Of a DNA stretch of 46,553 bases, positions 1 through 7,927 are shown in pieces. The position numbers were made by a program, and so were the translations under genes. Source of the DNA: JADGHQ01 sp045805385 (lineage in GTDB: Bacteria; Actinomycetota; Thermoleophilia; Solirubrobacterales; Thermoleophilaceae); the NCBI GenBank assembly GCA_045805385.1, contig JBJMLG010000110.1, positions 1 through 46,553 on the forward strand, written 5' to 3'. The notes beneath the pieces were generated by a model that saw nothing but the letters and a program-made list of their open reading frames with translations, searched no databases and was not told where the DNA came from. Every line of letters starts with the position of its first letter. Within the stretch, counting starts at the first letter, position 1.

Positions 1-110
1 ATCCGGATCGAGTCGTCGTGATCCGGATTGCCCCACTGGCCGAACATCATCGCCCCAAGGCAGAGCGGGCTCACCTTCACTCCGGTGCGGCCGAGGGTGC
101 GGTACTGCAT
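1..110 (-). CDS. Aldo/keto reductase, N-terminal fragment (runs off left edge)
   Basis: Read on the minus strand from an ATG at 110, the first 36 codons give MQYRTLGRTGVKVSPLCLGA followed by MMFGQWG. This is the characteristic opening of NADPH-dependent aldo/keto reductases: the short first beta hairpin, then the first barrel strand with the S-x-L-C-L-G segment. Catalytic Asp, Tyr, Lys and His lie beyond the edge and cannot be checked. It is transcribed divergently from the secreted-protein gene at 214, so 111-213 should hold both promoters; the ribosome-binding site is weak. The substrate cannot be predicted. Family assignment is fairly firm for so short a piece. Confidence 0.8.
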   Translation of the reverse strand, partial: MQYRTLGRTGVKVSPLCLGAMMFGQWGNPDHDDSIR

Positions 111-213
111 TCGTCGCATCCTACGGAGTGGCGGCGCCCGGCTCGCGGGCGTAGCGTCGTGTGAGCGGACTCGGCCCCTGGGCAGGGACGCCCGCTCTCG
201 ACAGGAGGAAGAG

Positions 214-690
214 ATGTCTCGACTCGTACGTCCGAAGCGCGGGCTCGTCCTCGCACTCGTAGCTCTGATCGCGCTTGCGCTGTCGGCCACGGCGCTGGCC
301 GCCAAGACGGTGAAGAGCCACAAGGTGAACGCCACGATCACCGCGACAGGCCTCACGTCCGCGAACGGTGTGACGACAATCGTCGGCACCGTCAAGGGCA
401 AGCCGTTCCGGGGCGAGGGCGCCGTCGTGTATCGCGTGAAGGCCGCCTCGGGCGGACAGCTCGCGGCAACCGTGACGGCCTTCGACAAGCGGGGGTCGGT
501 GAGCGGCACCGCACTCGCCACATCCACCGCCGGCCCCAACGGCAGCTCGACACTGACGGGCACGGCGAAGGTCACAAGAGGCACGGGTGCCTACGCGGGC
601 GCGAACGGCAAGAACCTCAAGATCAGCGGTGGAGCTGCGTCGGCCGACGCGCCGATCGTGTTCAAGGTGACGGGGACGATCAAGTACTGA
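214..690 (+). CDS. Small secreted protein of unknown function
   Basis: A 158-residue protein. The start at 214 is chosen because a strong AGGAGGA-type ribosome-binding site lies at 203-209 and the protein then opens with a clear signal peptide: basic residues (SRLVRPKR), a hydrophobic run and an Ala-rich cleavage region (SATALAA). Upstream in-frame codons look non-coding. The mature part is rich in Thr, Gly, Ala and Val, with alternating polar and hydrophobic residues suggesting beta strands, and has no cysteine. I recognise no family or catalytic motif. It stands alone, with a hairpin terminator just downstream. Export is well supported; role unknown. Confidence 0.75.
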   Translation: MSRLVRPKRGLVLALVALIALALSATALAAKTVKSHKVNATITATGLTSANGVTTIVGTVKGKPFRGEGAVVYRVKAASGGQLAATVTAFDKRGSVSGTALATSTAGPNGSSTLTGTAKVTRGTGAYAGANGKNLKISGGAASADAPIVFKVTGTIKY

Positions 691-697
691 ACAACGC

Positions 698-723
698 GGG
701 CGCGCGGCCGAGGTCGCGCGCCC
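698..723 (+). terminator. Hairpin terminator after the secreted-protein gene
   Basis: Perfect 9-bp stem (GGGCGCGCG at 698-706 with CGCGCGCCC at 715-723) and an 8-base loop, 7 bases after the stop at 690. A C-rich tract rather than a U-run follows, so it is terminator-like, not a textbook intrinsic terminator. Confidence 0.55.
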
Positions 724-747
724 CCCTCTCGGCTACCGTCTCTCGCC

Positions 748-2157
748 ATGAGTGACGAGGCCGGTCCCTCGCTCGACGTCGCCCGCATCCTTGACGAGCG
801 TGCAGGCGAGCAACTCGCGCTGAACGACCGCCACCTGAATCCGCAATTCGGGCGCGTACTGCGCACGATCGGCTATGACCGCAACTGGACGCATGCGAGC
901 GGGGCGCATCTGTTCGACGAGAACGGCGAGCGCTGGCTCGACATGCTCGGCGGCTACGGCGTTTTCGCGCTCGGGCGCAACAACCCCGCGGTGCGACGCC
1001 AGCTCGAGCGCTTCCTCCAGGCCGAGACGGCAACGCTTCCGCAGCTCGGAGTCACACTGCTGGCGGGAGTCCTCGCGGAGCAGCTGCTCGCGCGCGCCCC
1101 GTCGCGGCTCGGCGCCGTGCTCTTCACCAACTCAGGCACGGAGGCGGTCGAGGGCGCCATCAAGCTCGCCCGCTCGGCCACCGGGCGCCCGCGGATCCTG
1201 TTCTGCGATCACGCCTTCCATGGGCTCACGCTCGGGGCGCTGTCGGTGAACGGGAACGAGGAGTTCCGGGAGCGCTTCGGCCCGCTGCTACCCGGCTGTG
1301 ACCCGGTGCCCTTCGGCGATCTCGACGCGCTTCGCACCGAGCTCGCGCGCGGCGACGTGGCGGCGTTCCTGGTCGAACCGGTCCAGGGTAAGGGCGTCGT
1401 CATCCCGCCCGACGGCTACCTCGGCGAGGCCCAGGAGCTGTGCCGGCGCAACGGCACGCTCTTCATCGCCGACGAGGTGCAGACCGGACTCGGCCGCACC
1501 GGGCGCTTCCTCGCCCTCGACCACTGGGGCCTCGAGCCCGACATGGTGCTGCTCTCGAAGGCGCTCTCGGGCGGCTACGTGCCGGTTGGCGCTGTGCTCG
1601 CCGCACGCAGCGTGTTCGAGCGCGTGTTCGACACGATGGAGCGTGCCGTGGTGCACGGCTCCACGTTCGGCACGAACGACTTCGCGGCCGCGGCGGGCAT
1701 CGCAACGCTGTCCGAGCTGGACGACGCCCGGCTGGTCGAGCGCTCCCGCCGCAGCGGGGAGCGGCTGCTCGAGCTCACGCGCCCGCTCGCGGAGCGCTAC
1801 GAGCTGGTGACGGACGTGCGCGGGATCGGGCTGATGTGGGCGATCGAGTTCGGCCCGCCGGCGGGCGGTGCCGCGCTTCGCACCTGGAAACTCGCGGAGT
1901 CGCGCCAGCCCGGCATCTTCGCCCAGCTCGTGACGGTGCCGCTCTTCAACGAGCACCACATCCTCAGTCAGGTCGCCGGTCACCGCATGAACGTGGTGAA
2001 GGCCCTGCCACCGCTCGTGATCGAGGACGACGACCTCGTGCACTTCGCCGACTCGCTCGACCAGGTGCTCGCCAAGCTCGAGCGCGGCCCGACCCGCGCG
2101 TTCGCCCGCTTCGGGCTGAGCGCGGCCCGGCGCTCGCTGCGCCCGTCACGCGCTTAA
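748..2157 (+). CDS. hpnO: Class III PLP aminotransferase, probable hopanoid aminotransferase HpnO
   Basis: A 469-residue fold-type I, class III aminotransferase (acetylornithine/ornithine aminotransferase superfamily). Visible landmarks are the cofactor-phosphate segment TNSGTEAVEGAIKLAR, the aspartate that pairs with the pyridine nitrogen in FIADEVQTGLGRTG (Asp242) and the Schiff-base lysine in LLSKALSGG (Lys271). It lies beside, and convergent with, a complete hopanoid operon. HpnO is the known enzyme that aminates the hopanoid side chain to give aminobacteriohopanetriol, so location favours HpnO over arginine biosynthesis; no other arg gene is nearby. The ATG at 748 is plausible though the ribosome-binding site is weak. 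A membrane-protein gene follows after 15 bases, suggesting co-transcription. Superfamily certain, HpnO role inferred from context. Confidence 0.78.
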   Translation: MSDEAGPSLDVARILDERAGEQLALNDRHLNPQFGRVLRTIGYDRNWTHASGAHLFDENGERWLDMLGGYGVFALGRNNPAVRRQLERFLQAETATLPQLGVTLLAGVLAEQLLARAPSRLGAVLFTNSGTEAVEGAIKLARSATGRPRILFCDHAFHGLTLGALSVNGNEEFRERFGPLLPGCDPVPFGDLDALRTELARGDVAAFLVEPVQGKGVVIPPDGYLGEAQELCRRNGTLFIADEVQTGLGRTGRFLALDHWGLEPDMVLLSKALSGGYVPVGAVLAARSVFERVFDTMERAVVHGSTFGTNDFAAAAGIATLSELDDARLVERSRRSGERLLELTRPLAERYELVTDVRGIGLMWAIEFGPPAGGAALRTWKLAESRQPGIFAQLVTVPLFNEHHILSQVAGHRMNVVKALPPLVIEDDDLVHFADSLDQVLAKLERGPTRAFARFGLSAARRSLRPSRA

Positions 2158-2172
2158 ATTCGACCGCCCGCC

Positions 2173-3195
2173 GTGCCCAACTTGCGACAACGCCTGCGTG
2201 AGCATCCGTACGCCCTGACCGTACTAGCCCTGGCCTTCGCCGCCACGGCGGTGCTGGGCATCGCAGGCGCCTACGGCTTCGGCCACGTGGGCGACGCGCT
2301 CGACCAGGCCGAGCCGGCGTGGCTCGCGCTGATCGCCGCCGCGGAGGTCGTCTCCTACACGGCGTACGTAGTTGCGTACCGCTCGATCGCATGCGTGCAG
2401 GGCCACGACGCGATCCCCACGCGCGTCGCCGCGCGCGTGGTGGCGGCGGGCTTCGGCCCGCTGGCCGCCGGCGGCGGGTTCGCGCTCGACAAGCAGGCGT
2501 TGCACGCGCTGCACTCCGACGAGGACGCGGCGACGGTGGGTGTGGTGGGACTCGGCGTGCTGGAGTGGGCGTTGCTCGCGCCCGCGGCCTGCATCTGCGC
2601 CATCGCCATGCTGTTCCAGGACGGCGACGGGGTGTGGCCGTCGGTGCTCTGGCCGTGGGCCATCGCGGTGCCTGCAGGGTTCGCACTGGGCCTCATCGCC
2701 TCGACCAACCCCGTGCGTCCCCGCGTCTGCCGGCTGTTCGGCAACCCGCGCTGGCTCGGCCACCTGCTCGAGGGCGTCGCGACGCTCCATACGCTCGTTG
2801 CCCAGCCGCGGACCTTCGCCCGCGCCTGGATCGGCACGACCGTCTACTGGGCAGCCGACATCGCCGCGCTCTACGGCGGCCTGCGCATGTTCGGCGTTCA
2901 CCCCACTCCCGGCATGCTCATCATCGGCTACGCGACGGGCTACGCCGCCACGCGGCGCTCCCTGCCTCTCGCGGGCGCGGGCGTGACCGAGGCGCTCATG
3001 ACCTACTCGCTCCACTGGGTCGGCGTGCCGGTGGCGCAGGCACTGTGCGCGGTCGTGGCCTACCGCGTGTTCAACTTCCTGCTGGTCCTGCCGCCCGCCC
3101 TCGCCGCGCGCGGGCGGGTGCAGCCGCTGCTCGACGCCGCGAGGGAACGCCGCGCGCTCACGCCGACCGAGCGCAGGCTGTCCTTCGGCCGCTGA
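2173..3195 (+). CDS. Multi-pass membrane protein, LPG-synthase/flippase-like (HpnL-like)
   Basis: A 340-residue integral membrane protein starting with GTG at 2173. It has about seven or eight hydrophobic segments, beginning near residues 15-35, and Gly/Ala-rich motifs such as AAGFGPLAAGGGFALDK and YATGYAATRRSLPLAGAGV. These resemble the membrane half of lysylphosphatidylglycerol synthase (UPF0104), the superfamily that includes the hopanoid-associated protein HpnL, a putative lipid flippase. It has no aminoacyl-transfer domain. It follows the HpnO-like gene closely and its stop abuts that of hpnH head-on: the two stops together read TGATCA. A role in handling or transporting hopanoids or their precursors is inferred from location only. 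Confidence 0.65.
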   Translation: MPNLRQRLREHPYALTVLALAFAATAVLGIAGAYGFGHVGDALDQAEPAWLALIAAAEVVSYTAYVVAYRSIACVQGHDAIPTRVAARVVAAGFGPLAAGGGFALDKQALHALHSDEDAATVGVVGLGVLEWALLAPAACICAIAMLFQDGDGVWPSVLWPWAIAVPAGFALGLIASTNPVRPRVCRLFGNPRWLGHLLEGVATLHTLVAQPRTFARAWIGTTVYWAADIAALYGGLRMFGVHPTPGMLIIGYATGYAATRRSLPLAGAGVTEALMTYSLHWVGVPVAQALCAVVAYRVFNFLLVLPPALAARGRVQPLLDAARERRALTPTERRLSFGR

Positions 3196-4200
3196 TCAGC
3201 GCCCGGCCATCGCGCGCAGCGACTGCTTGAGCGAGGTGGTGGTCTTCAGCACCGCCGTCGGCTCGTAGCCGCAGTGCGCCATGCAGTTGTCGCAGCGCGG
3301 GTCCCTGCCGCGGCCGTACTTCGACCAGTCGGTGGTGTCGAGCAGCTCCTGGTAGGTCTTGGCGTAGCCGTCGGCCATCAGGTAGCAGGGGCGCTGCCAG
3401 CCGAACAGCGAGTAGCTGGGGATGCCCCAGGCGGTGCAGTCGAAGTCGACCTTGCCCTCGAGGAAGTCGAGGAACAGCGGCGAGTGGTTCAGCCGCCACT
3501 TCTTGCGCTTACCGTCCGCGAACGCCTTGCTGAACAGCTCGCGCGTCTCCTTCACGCCGAGGAAGTGGTCCTGGTCCGGCGCGCGCTCGTACGCGTACGC
3601 CGGCGAGATCATCATCAGGTCCACCTCGAGCTCGTCGTTGAGGAAGTCGAGCACCGCGCGCACGTTCTCCGGCGTGTCGTGGGTGAAGAACGTGGTGTTC
3701 GTGGTCACGCGGAAGCCGTTCTCCTTCGCCACCTTGATCGCGTGGACGGCCTTCTCGAAGACGCCTTCGCGACACACCGACTCGTCGTGGCGCTCCTCGA
3801 GGCCGTCGATGTGGACGGCCCAGGAGAAGTACGGCGATGGCTTGAAGTTGCCGATCTTCTTCTCGAGGAGCAGCGCGTTCGTGCACAGGTACACGAACTT
3901 CTTGCGCTTCACGAGCTCCTCCACGATCACGTGGATCTCAGGGTGGATCAGCGGCTCGCCCCCCGCGATCGAGACCATCGGCGCGCCGCACTCCTCGATC
4001 GCTTCGATCGCCTGCTGCACCGACATGCGCTGCTTCAGCACGTGATCAGGCTGCTGGATCTTCCCGCAGCCGGCGCAGGCGAGATTGCACTGGAAGAGCG
4101 GCTCGAGCTCGACGATGAGCGGGAACTTGTCGCGCCGCGCGAGCTTCTGACGCATCAGATAGCTCCCGATCTTGACGCTCTGGCGCATGGAAACCGGCAT
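3196..4200 (-). CDS. hpnH: HpnH, radical SAM adenosylhopane synthase
   Basis: A 334-residue radical SAM protein. The cluster-binding motif CNLACAGC (Cys38, Cys42, Cys45) is followed by the glycine-rich SAM segment SIAGGEPLIHPE. The C-terminal region has extra cysteines (CDNCMAHCGYEPT), as is typical of HpnH, and overall length matches the family. HpnH joins a 5'-deoxyadenosyl radical to hopene (diploptene), forming adenosylhopane, the committed step to extended C35 bacteriohopanepolyols. It is the last gene of the minus-strand hopanoid operon, 6 bases after hpnG-ispH. Its product is the substrate of the HpnG domain encoded just upstream. Recognition is confident. Confidence 0.93.
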   Translation of the reverse strand: MPVSMRQSVKIGSYLMRQKLARRDKFPLIVELEPLFQCNLACAGCGKIQQPDHVLKQRMSVQQAIEAIEECGAPMVSIAGGEPLIHPEIHVIVEELVKRKKFVYLCTNALLLEKKIGNFKPSPYFSWAVHIDGLEERHDESVCREGVFEKAVHAIKVAKENGFRVTTNTTFFTHDTPENVRAVLDFLNDELEVDLMMISPAYAYERAPDQDHFLGVKETRELFSKAFADGKRKKWRLNHSPLFLDFLEGKVDFDCTAWGIPSYSLFGWQRPCYLMADGYAKTYQELLDTTDWSKYGRGRDPRCDNCMAHCGYEPTAVLKTTTSLKQSLRAMAGR

Positions 4201-4206
4201 CGTGGG

Positions 4207-5748
4207 TCAGCCTCTCTTTCGGATCTCAGGGGGGAGTTTGAAGCGAATGCCCTCGTCGCGCACGTTCCGCTCCTCGAGTTGTACGGGACCAAGACCCGCG
4301 AGAGCCGTCACGACCTGCTGGACGAGCCGCTCGGGCGCGGACGCACCGGCCGTCAGGCCGACGGTTCCGGCACCGGCGAGCCAGGCGGGGTCGATGTCGC
4401 GCTCGTCGTCGATCAGGCGCGCGCTGCAGCCGGCCCGCTCCGCGACCTCCACGAGCCGCTGTGAGTTCGACGAGTTGCGCGAGCCGATCACGAGCACGAG
4501 ATCGCAGTCCTCTGCGAGTGCGCGAACGGCGTCCTGGCGGTTCTGGGTCGCGTAGCAGATGTCGTCGGAGCGAGGACCGACAAGGGCGGGGAAGCGAGCG
4601 CGCAGGGCCTCGACGATGCCCTGGGTCTCGTCGACGGCGAGGGTCGTCTGGGTAAGGAATGCGACGCGCTGCGGGTCGCGTACCTCCAGCGAGTCGACCT
4701 CCTCGATCGACTCCACGAGCACGGTGGACTCAGGCGCCTCGCCGACCGTGCCCTCCACCTCCTCGTGCCCGTCGTGGCCGATCAGCACGATCGTGTAGCC
4801 GCCTTCCGCGAAGCGGCGCGCCTCGCCGTGCACCTTCGCCACGAGCGGGCACGTGGCGTCGATCACGTCGAGGCGGCGGTGGCCCGCATCGCTGCGTACG
4901 GCCGGCGACACGCCGTGCGCCGAGAACACCACGGTCGCGCCCTCGGGGACCTGCTCGAGCTCCTCCACGAACACGGCGCCGCGGTGCTCGAGGTCGGCCA
5001 CGACGTGTGCGTTGTGCACGATCTGCTTGCGCACGTACACGGGCGGCCCGTGCTGTTCGAGGGCACGCTCCACGACCTCGATGGCGCGCTCCACCCCGGC
5101 GCACGAGGCGCGCGGGCTCGCAAGCATCAAGCGGCGCGGGCCGACGGCCGCGGCCCACTCGCCGAGCGCCTTCGAGGCTCGCGCGAGCGCCCGGTACGCG
5201 CGCAGCCCCCCGGTCACGGTGGCAAGCGGATCGCGCAGCTCGCGCTCCGGGGTGTCGACCACAACGCGCAGCACGGCGACCGGGCGGTCGCGCGCGCCTG
5301 CTGCAAGCTGCGCCGACTCCATGTCCACCGCGAGAGCGCCGCTCGCGGCGAGCTCGCGGCGCTCGTCGCCGTGCACCACGTGGTCGGTCGAGACGATCGG
5401 CCCGCACACGGCGCGCACGCCATGGCGGTCGAGCACGCCCGCGAGCACGCCGGCCGAGGGGCACTCGACCGCGCCGTCGGGCCCTCGCACCTCGGTCGCC
5501 ACGACGACGTCGCCGGGCTCGAGGCCGCCGTCGAGCGAGCCGCAGAAGCCGGCGACGGCCACCGCATCGGCCTCCTTCGCGACGGCGCTCTCGACCGCCT
5601 GGATCGCCCGCTCGGGGCCCATCCCGGTGCGCAAGACTCGGCCTCGCCCCACTCCAGAGCGCACGGCGCGCGCTTCGAGCGACAGCGGCGCGAGCACGAG
5701 CAGGCCCTCGTGCTCGTCGGAGCGAGGCTGCGGTCGCAGCCCGATCAT
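4207..5748 (-). CDS. Fused HpnG (adenosylhopane nucleosidase) and IspH (HMBPP reductase)
   Basis: A 513-residue two-domain protein. Residues about 1-200 are a nucleoside-phosphorylase-family domain with GFCGSLDGGLEPGD, STDHVV and the ribose-binding AVDMES, matching HpnG, which removes adenine from adenosylhopane. Residues about 205-513 form a full-length IspH, the iron-sulphur enzyme making IPP and DMAPP in the last MEP step. All key IspH residues are visible: cluster cysteines 216, 300 and 398; His246 (VHN), His278 (SAHG) and His328 with Glu330 (GHEEVEG); TQTT; DICYATQNRQ; and NSSNS. The usual PRGFCAGV around the first cysteine reads PRASCAGV. The start overlaps the hpnE stop (ATGA). One polypeptide thus carries an early precursor enzyme and a late tailoring enzyme. 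Confidence 0.92.
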   Translation of the reverse strand: MIGLRPQPRSDEHEGLLVLAPLSLEARAVRSGVGRGRVLRTGMGPERAIQAVESAVAKEADAVAVAGFCGSLDGGLEPGDVVVATEVRGPDGAVECPSAGVLAGVLDRHGVRAVCGPIVSTDHVVHGDERRELAASGALAVDMESAQLAAGARDRPVAVLRVVVDTPERELRDPLATVTGGLRAYRALARASKALGEWAAAVGPRRLMLASPRASCAGVERAIEVVERALEQHGPPVYVRKQIVHNAHVVADLEHRGAVFVEELEQVPEGATVVFSAHGVSPAVRSDAGHRRLDVIDATCPLVAKVHGEARRFAEGGYTIVLIGHDGHEEVEGTVGEAPESTVLVESIEEVDSLEVRDPQRVAFLTQTTLAVDETQGIVEALRARFPALVGPRSDDICYATQNRQDAVRALAEDCDLVLVIGSRNSSNSQRLVEVAERAGCSARLIDDERDIDPAWLAGAGTVGLTAGASAPERLVQQVVTALAGLGPVQLEERNVRDEGIRFKLPPEIRKRG

Positions 5749-7088
5749 GCCGCCATCCCCGCCGGAGCCGGCCGCGGGCTGTCGAGAGCCTCGAGGGCCA
5801 CGCGTGCGGCTGCGTGACCGCTCCGCACGGCGCCCTCCATCGTGGCCGGCCAGCCGGTGGCGGTCCAGGCGCCGGCGAGCGCGAGGCCGGGGATGCGCGT
5901 GCGGTTCGGTGGGCGAAGCTCTGCCTGCCCGGGCGCCGCGCGGAACGTGGCCGCGTGCTCGCGATTGGCGAAGAAGCGCTCCACCTTCGCCTCGCGCGCG
6001 GCAGGAAGTATCTCGGCTATCGCGGGCACGTACTGCTCGCGGAGCTTCTCCGGCGGCAACTCCATCTCGGCCGCGGCGCCGCTGAGCGAGACGGCCAGGT
6101 ACTGGCCGCCGCCGAAGTCGCCGCCGCGGGTGCGGTCGAACACGTACTGCACGGGTGACCGGACGCCAGCCACAAAGGCATGCTGCAACACCGGGCGGTC
6201 GAACACAACATGCAGGTTCACAATCGGGGAGCTTCCAAGGCGCTCGAGCCGCCCGGGATCGTCGATCGCCCCGGCGGGCAGGAGTGCGCCCGCGCGCATG
6301 TTCGGCACCGCGACGATCGCGCTCTCGGCCACGACGTCGGCCACGGCAAACCTGCCGGAGCCGTCGACCTTCACATCGTCGACCTTCTCGCGGAGCCGCA
6401 GTTTCACGCCCGCCTCGCGCAGCGCCACCTCGGCCGCGTCGCCGTGCACCTCCTGGAGCGGCACCGCGGCCCAGCCGATGTCACCCGCCGAGCGGTCCCG
6501 CAGCAGGCCCGTCTGGAACACGAACGCCGCCTGGGCGAGGGAGGCGTGCGCAGCGGGCACGTTGAGTGTGGGCAGGGCGATCAGGTCCCAGAGCGCGCTC
6601 ATCGCGTTCTCCCCCTGCCCGCGCTCGCCCAGCCAGTCGCCGAACGACCGCAAGTCGTTGGCCGGGTCGTCCGGGTTCACGCGGCCGAGCGCCATCGCGC
6701 AGCGTGCAGCCGAGAAGCGCTCCCCCCTAGACAACAGCGAATAGCGAGCGAGCCCTCCCGCCAGGTGCAGCGGTGCCGGCAGCGACGAGCGCTCGATGCG
6801 CCCCACCCTGCCGCCCGGCGCCGCGATCGGGATGCAGAGCCGCTTCTGCATCTCGGTCAGGTGCCTGGTGCCCAGCCGGTCGAGGAGGCCGATGTACTCG
6901 CTGCAGCAGCGCAGGAACACGTGCTGGCCGTTGTCCACCGTCATGCCCTCTCGCTCGAATGAGTACGCGGCGCCGCCGAGCCGCGGGCGCACCTCGAACA
7001 GCGTGACCTCGGCGCCGGCATCGGCGCAGTCGAGCGCCGCGCTGATGCCCGCCAGGCCGCCGCCTATCACCGCCACGCGCCGGCTCAC
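5745..7088 (-). CDS. hpnE: HpnE, FAD-dependent hydroxysqualene dehydroxylase
   Basis: A 447-residue flavoprotein of the amine-oxidase/phytoene-desaturase superfamily. It opens with the Rossmann motif VIGGGLAGISAALDCADAG, then LFEVRPRLGGAAYSF. The C-terminal FAD-contact region contains GLALAGAWTATGWPATMEGA. HpnE reduces hydroxysqualene to squalene in the HpnCDE pathway. The start is set at GTG 7088 because it overlaps the hpnD stop as GTGA and places the Rossmann strand right at the N-terminus; longer readings upstream only run through hpnD in the wrong frame. Its end overlaps the hpnG-ispH start as ATGA. Translational coupling along hpnD-hpnE-hpnG is likely. Confidence 0.93.
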   Translation of the reverse strand: MSRRVAVIGGGLAGISAALDCADAGAEVTLFEVRPRLGGAAYSFEREGMTVDNGQHVFLRCCSEYIGLLDRLGTRHLTEMQKRLCIPIAAPGGRVGRIERSSLPAPLHLAGGLARYSLLSRGERFSAARCAMALGRVNPDDPANDLRSFGDWLGERGQGENAMSALWDLIALPTLNVPAAHASLAQAAFVFQTGLLRDRSAGDIGWAAVPLQEVHGDAAEVALREAGVKLRLREKVDDVKVDGSGRFAVADVVAESAIVAVPNMRAGALLPAGAIDDPGRLERLGSSPIVNLHVVFDRPVLQHAFVAGVRSPVQYVFDRTRGGDFGGGQYLAVSLSGAAAEMELPPEKLREQYVPAIAEILPAAREAKVERFFANREHAATFRAAPGQAELRPPNRTRIPGLALAGAWTATGWPATMEGAVRSGHAAARVALEALDSPRPAPAGMAA

Positions 7089-7927
7089 GCGCGCGCTCCT
7101 GTCGTGAGCGAGCGGGCGGCGACCCAGGCCTTTTCCCAGATCGGCAGCGAGATGCGCTCGCGCATCACGTTCTCGGGGCGCTCCTCGATGCGCTCGAGGA
7201 TCCGCCGGTAGATGCCGGTCATCGCCGACACACAGGAGGCGCTCCGCTTGTCGAGCATCGGCACGAGCTCGAGCCCGCGGTCGAACCACTCCCGCGCGCG
7301 GGCGGCCTCGAAGCGCACAAGCTCGGCGGCAGCCGCCGGGTCCGCGCTCGCCGGGTCCTCGATGCCGACGCGGCGCAGATCCTCGGCGGGCAGGTACACG
7401 CGCCCGCGCGCATGGTCCTCGCGGACGTCGCGCAGGATGTTCGTGAGCTGCATCGCCACGCCGAGGTCGTCCGCGAGCGGCATCGCGCGCTCCAGATCGG
7501 CCGCGCCGAAGATCGCAAGCGACAGGCGGCCGATCGAGCCGGCCACGCGGCGGCAGTAGACGACGAGCTCGTCGAAGGTCTCGTACTCCGTGCCGCGCAC
7601 GTCCATCTCCACGCCGTCGATCAGGTCCGCGCACGACTCGAGCGGGAGCGGGAAGCGCTCACGCGTGTAGGCAAGCGCGGCGATCACGGGATCGCCGGAG
7701 TCGGTGGCCGGTGCACGTACCCGCTCGCGCTCGGCCTCGAGGCGGCGCAGCTTCTCGTCGCCCGGCAGCTCGCCATCGCCGATGTCGTCCACCCGGCGGG
7801 CGAACGCGTACAGCGCGCACATCGCTCGCCGCTTGTCGGCGGGCAGCAGCCGGATGCCGTAATAGAAGTTCTCGGCCTCGGTGCGGGTCACCTCCTCGCA
7901 GTGGCGGTACGCGAGCTCGGCGTCCAC
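7085..7927 (-). CDS. hpnD: HpnD, presqualene diphosphate synthase
   Basis: A 280-residue head-to-head prenyl synthase. The two aspartate-rich substrate motifs are seen as FARRVDDIGDGE near residues 40-52 and DDLGVAMQLTNILRDVREDHARGRVYLP around 145-175. HpnD condenses two farnesyl diphosphates to presqualene diphosphate. Its order after hpnC and before hpnE is the conserved HpnCDE arrangement, and it carries the expected QLTNILRDV motif. The GTG start at 7927 directly abuts the hpnC stop (TGAGTG). HpnC and HpnD are paralogous, so the split of roles follows from motif similarity and gene order rather than from direct proof. Confidence 0.92.
   Translation of the reverse strand: MDAELAYRHCEEVTRTEAENFYYGIRLLPADKRRAMCALYAFARRVDDIGDGELPGDEKLRRLEAERERVRAPATDSGDPVIAALAYTRERFPLPLESCADLIDGVEMDVRGTEYETFDELVVYCRRVAGSIGRLSLAIFGAADLERAMPLADDLGVAMQLTNILRDVREDHARGRVYLPAEDLRRVGIEDPASADPAAAAELVRFEAARAREWFDRGLELVPMLDKRSASCVSAMTGIYRRILERIEERPENVMRERISLPIWEKAWVAARSLTTGARA

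Noticed and set aside
28..213. Longer start for the secreted protein at 214 (TTG at 28)
   Set aside because: Adds 62 residues of non-coding look, overlaps the aldo/keto reductase on the other strand, and bypasses the strong ribosome-binding site and signal peptide.
1288..2043. Minus-strand frame of 251 codons in hpnO
   Set aside because: Antisense shadow, typical of high-GC genes; His/Arg/Glu-rich composition and no motif.
7089..7634. N-terminal extension of HpnE through hpnD
   Set aside because: It is the wrong frame of hpnD. The Rossmann motif begins right after the GTG at 7088.
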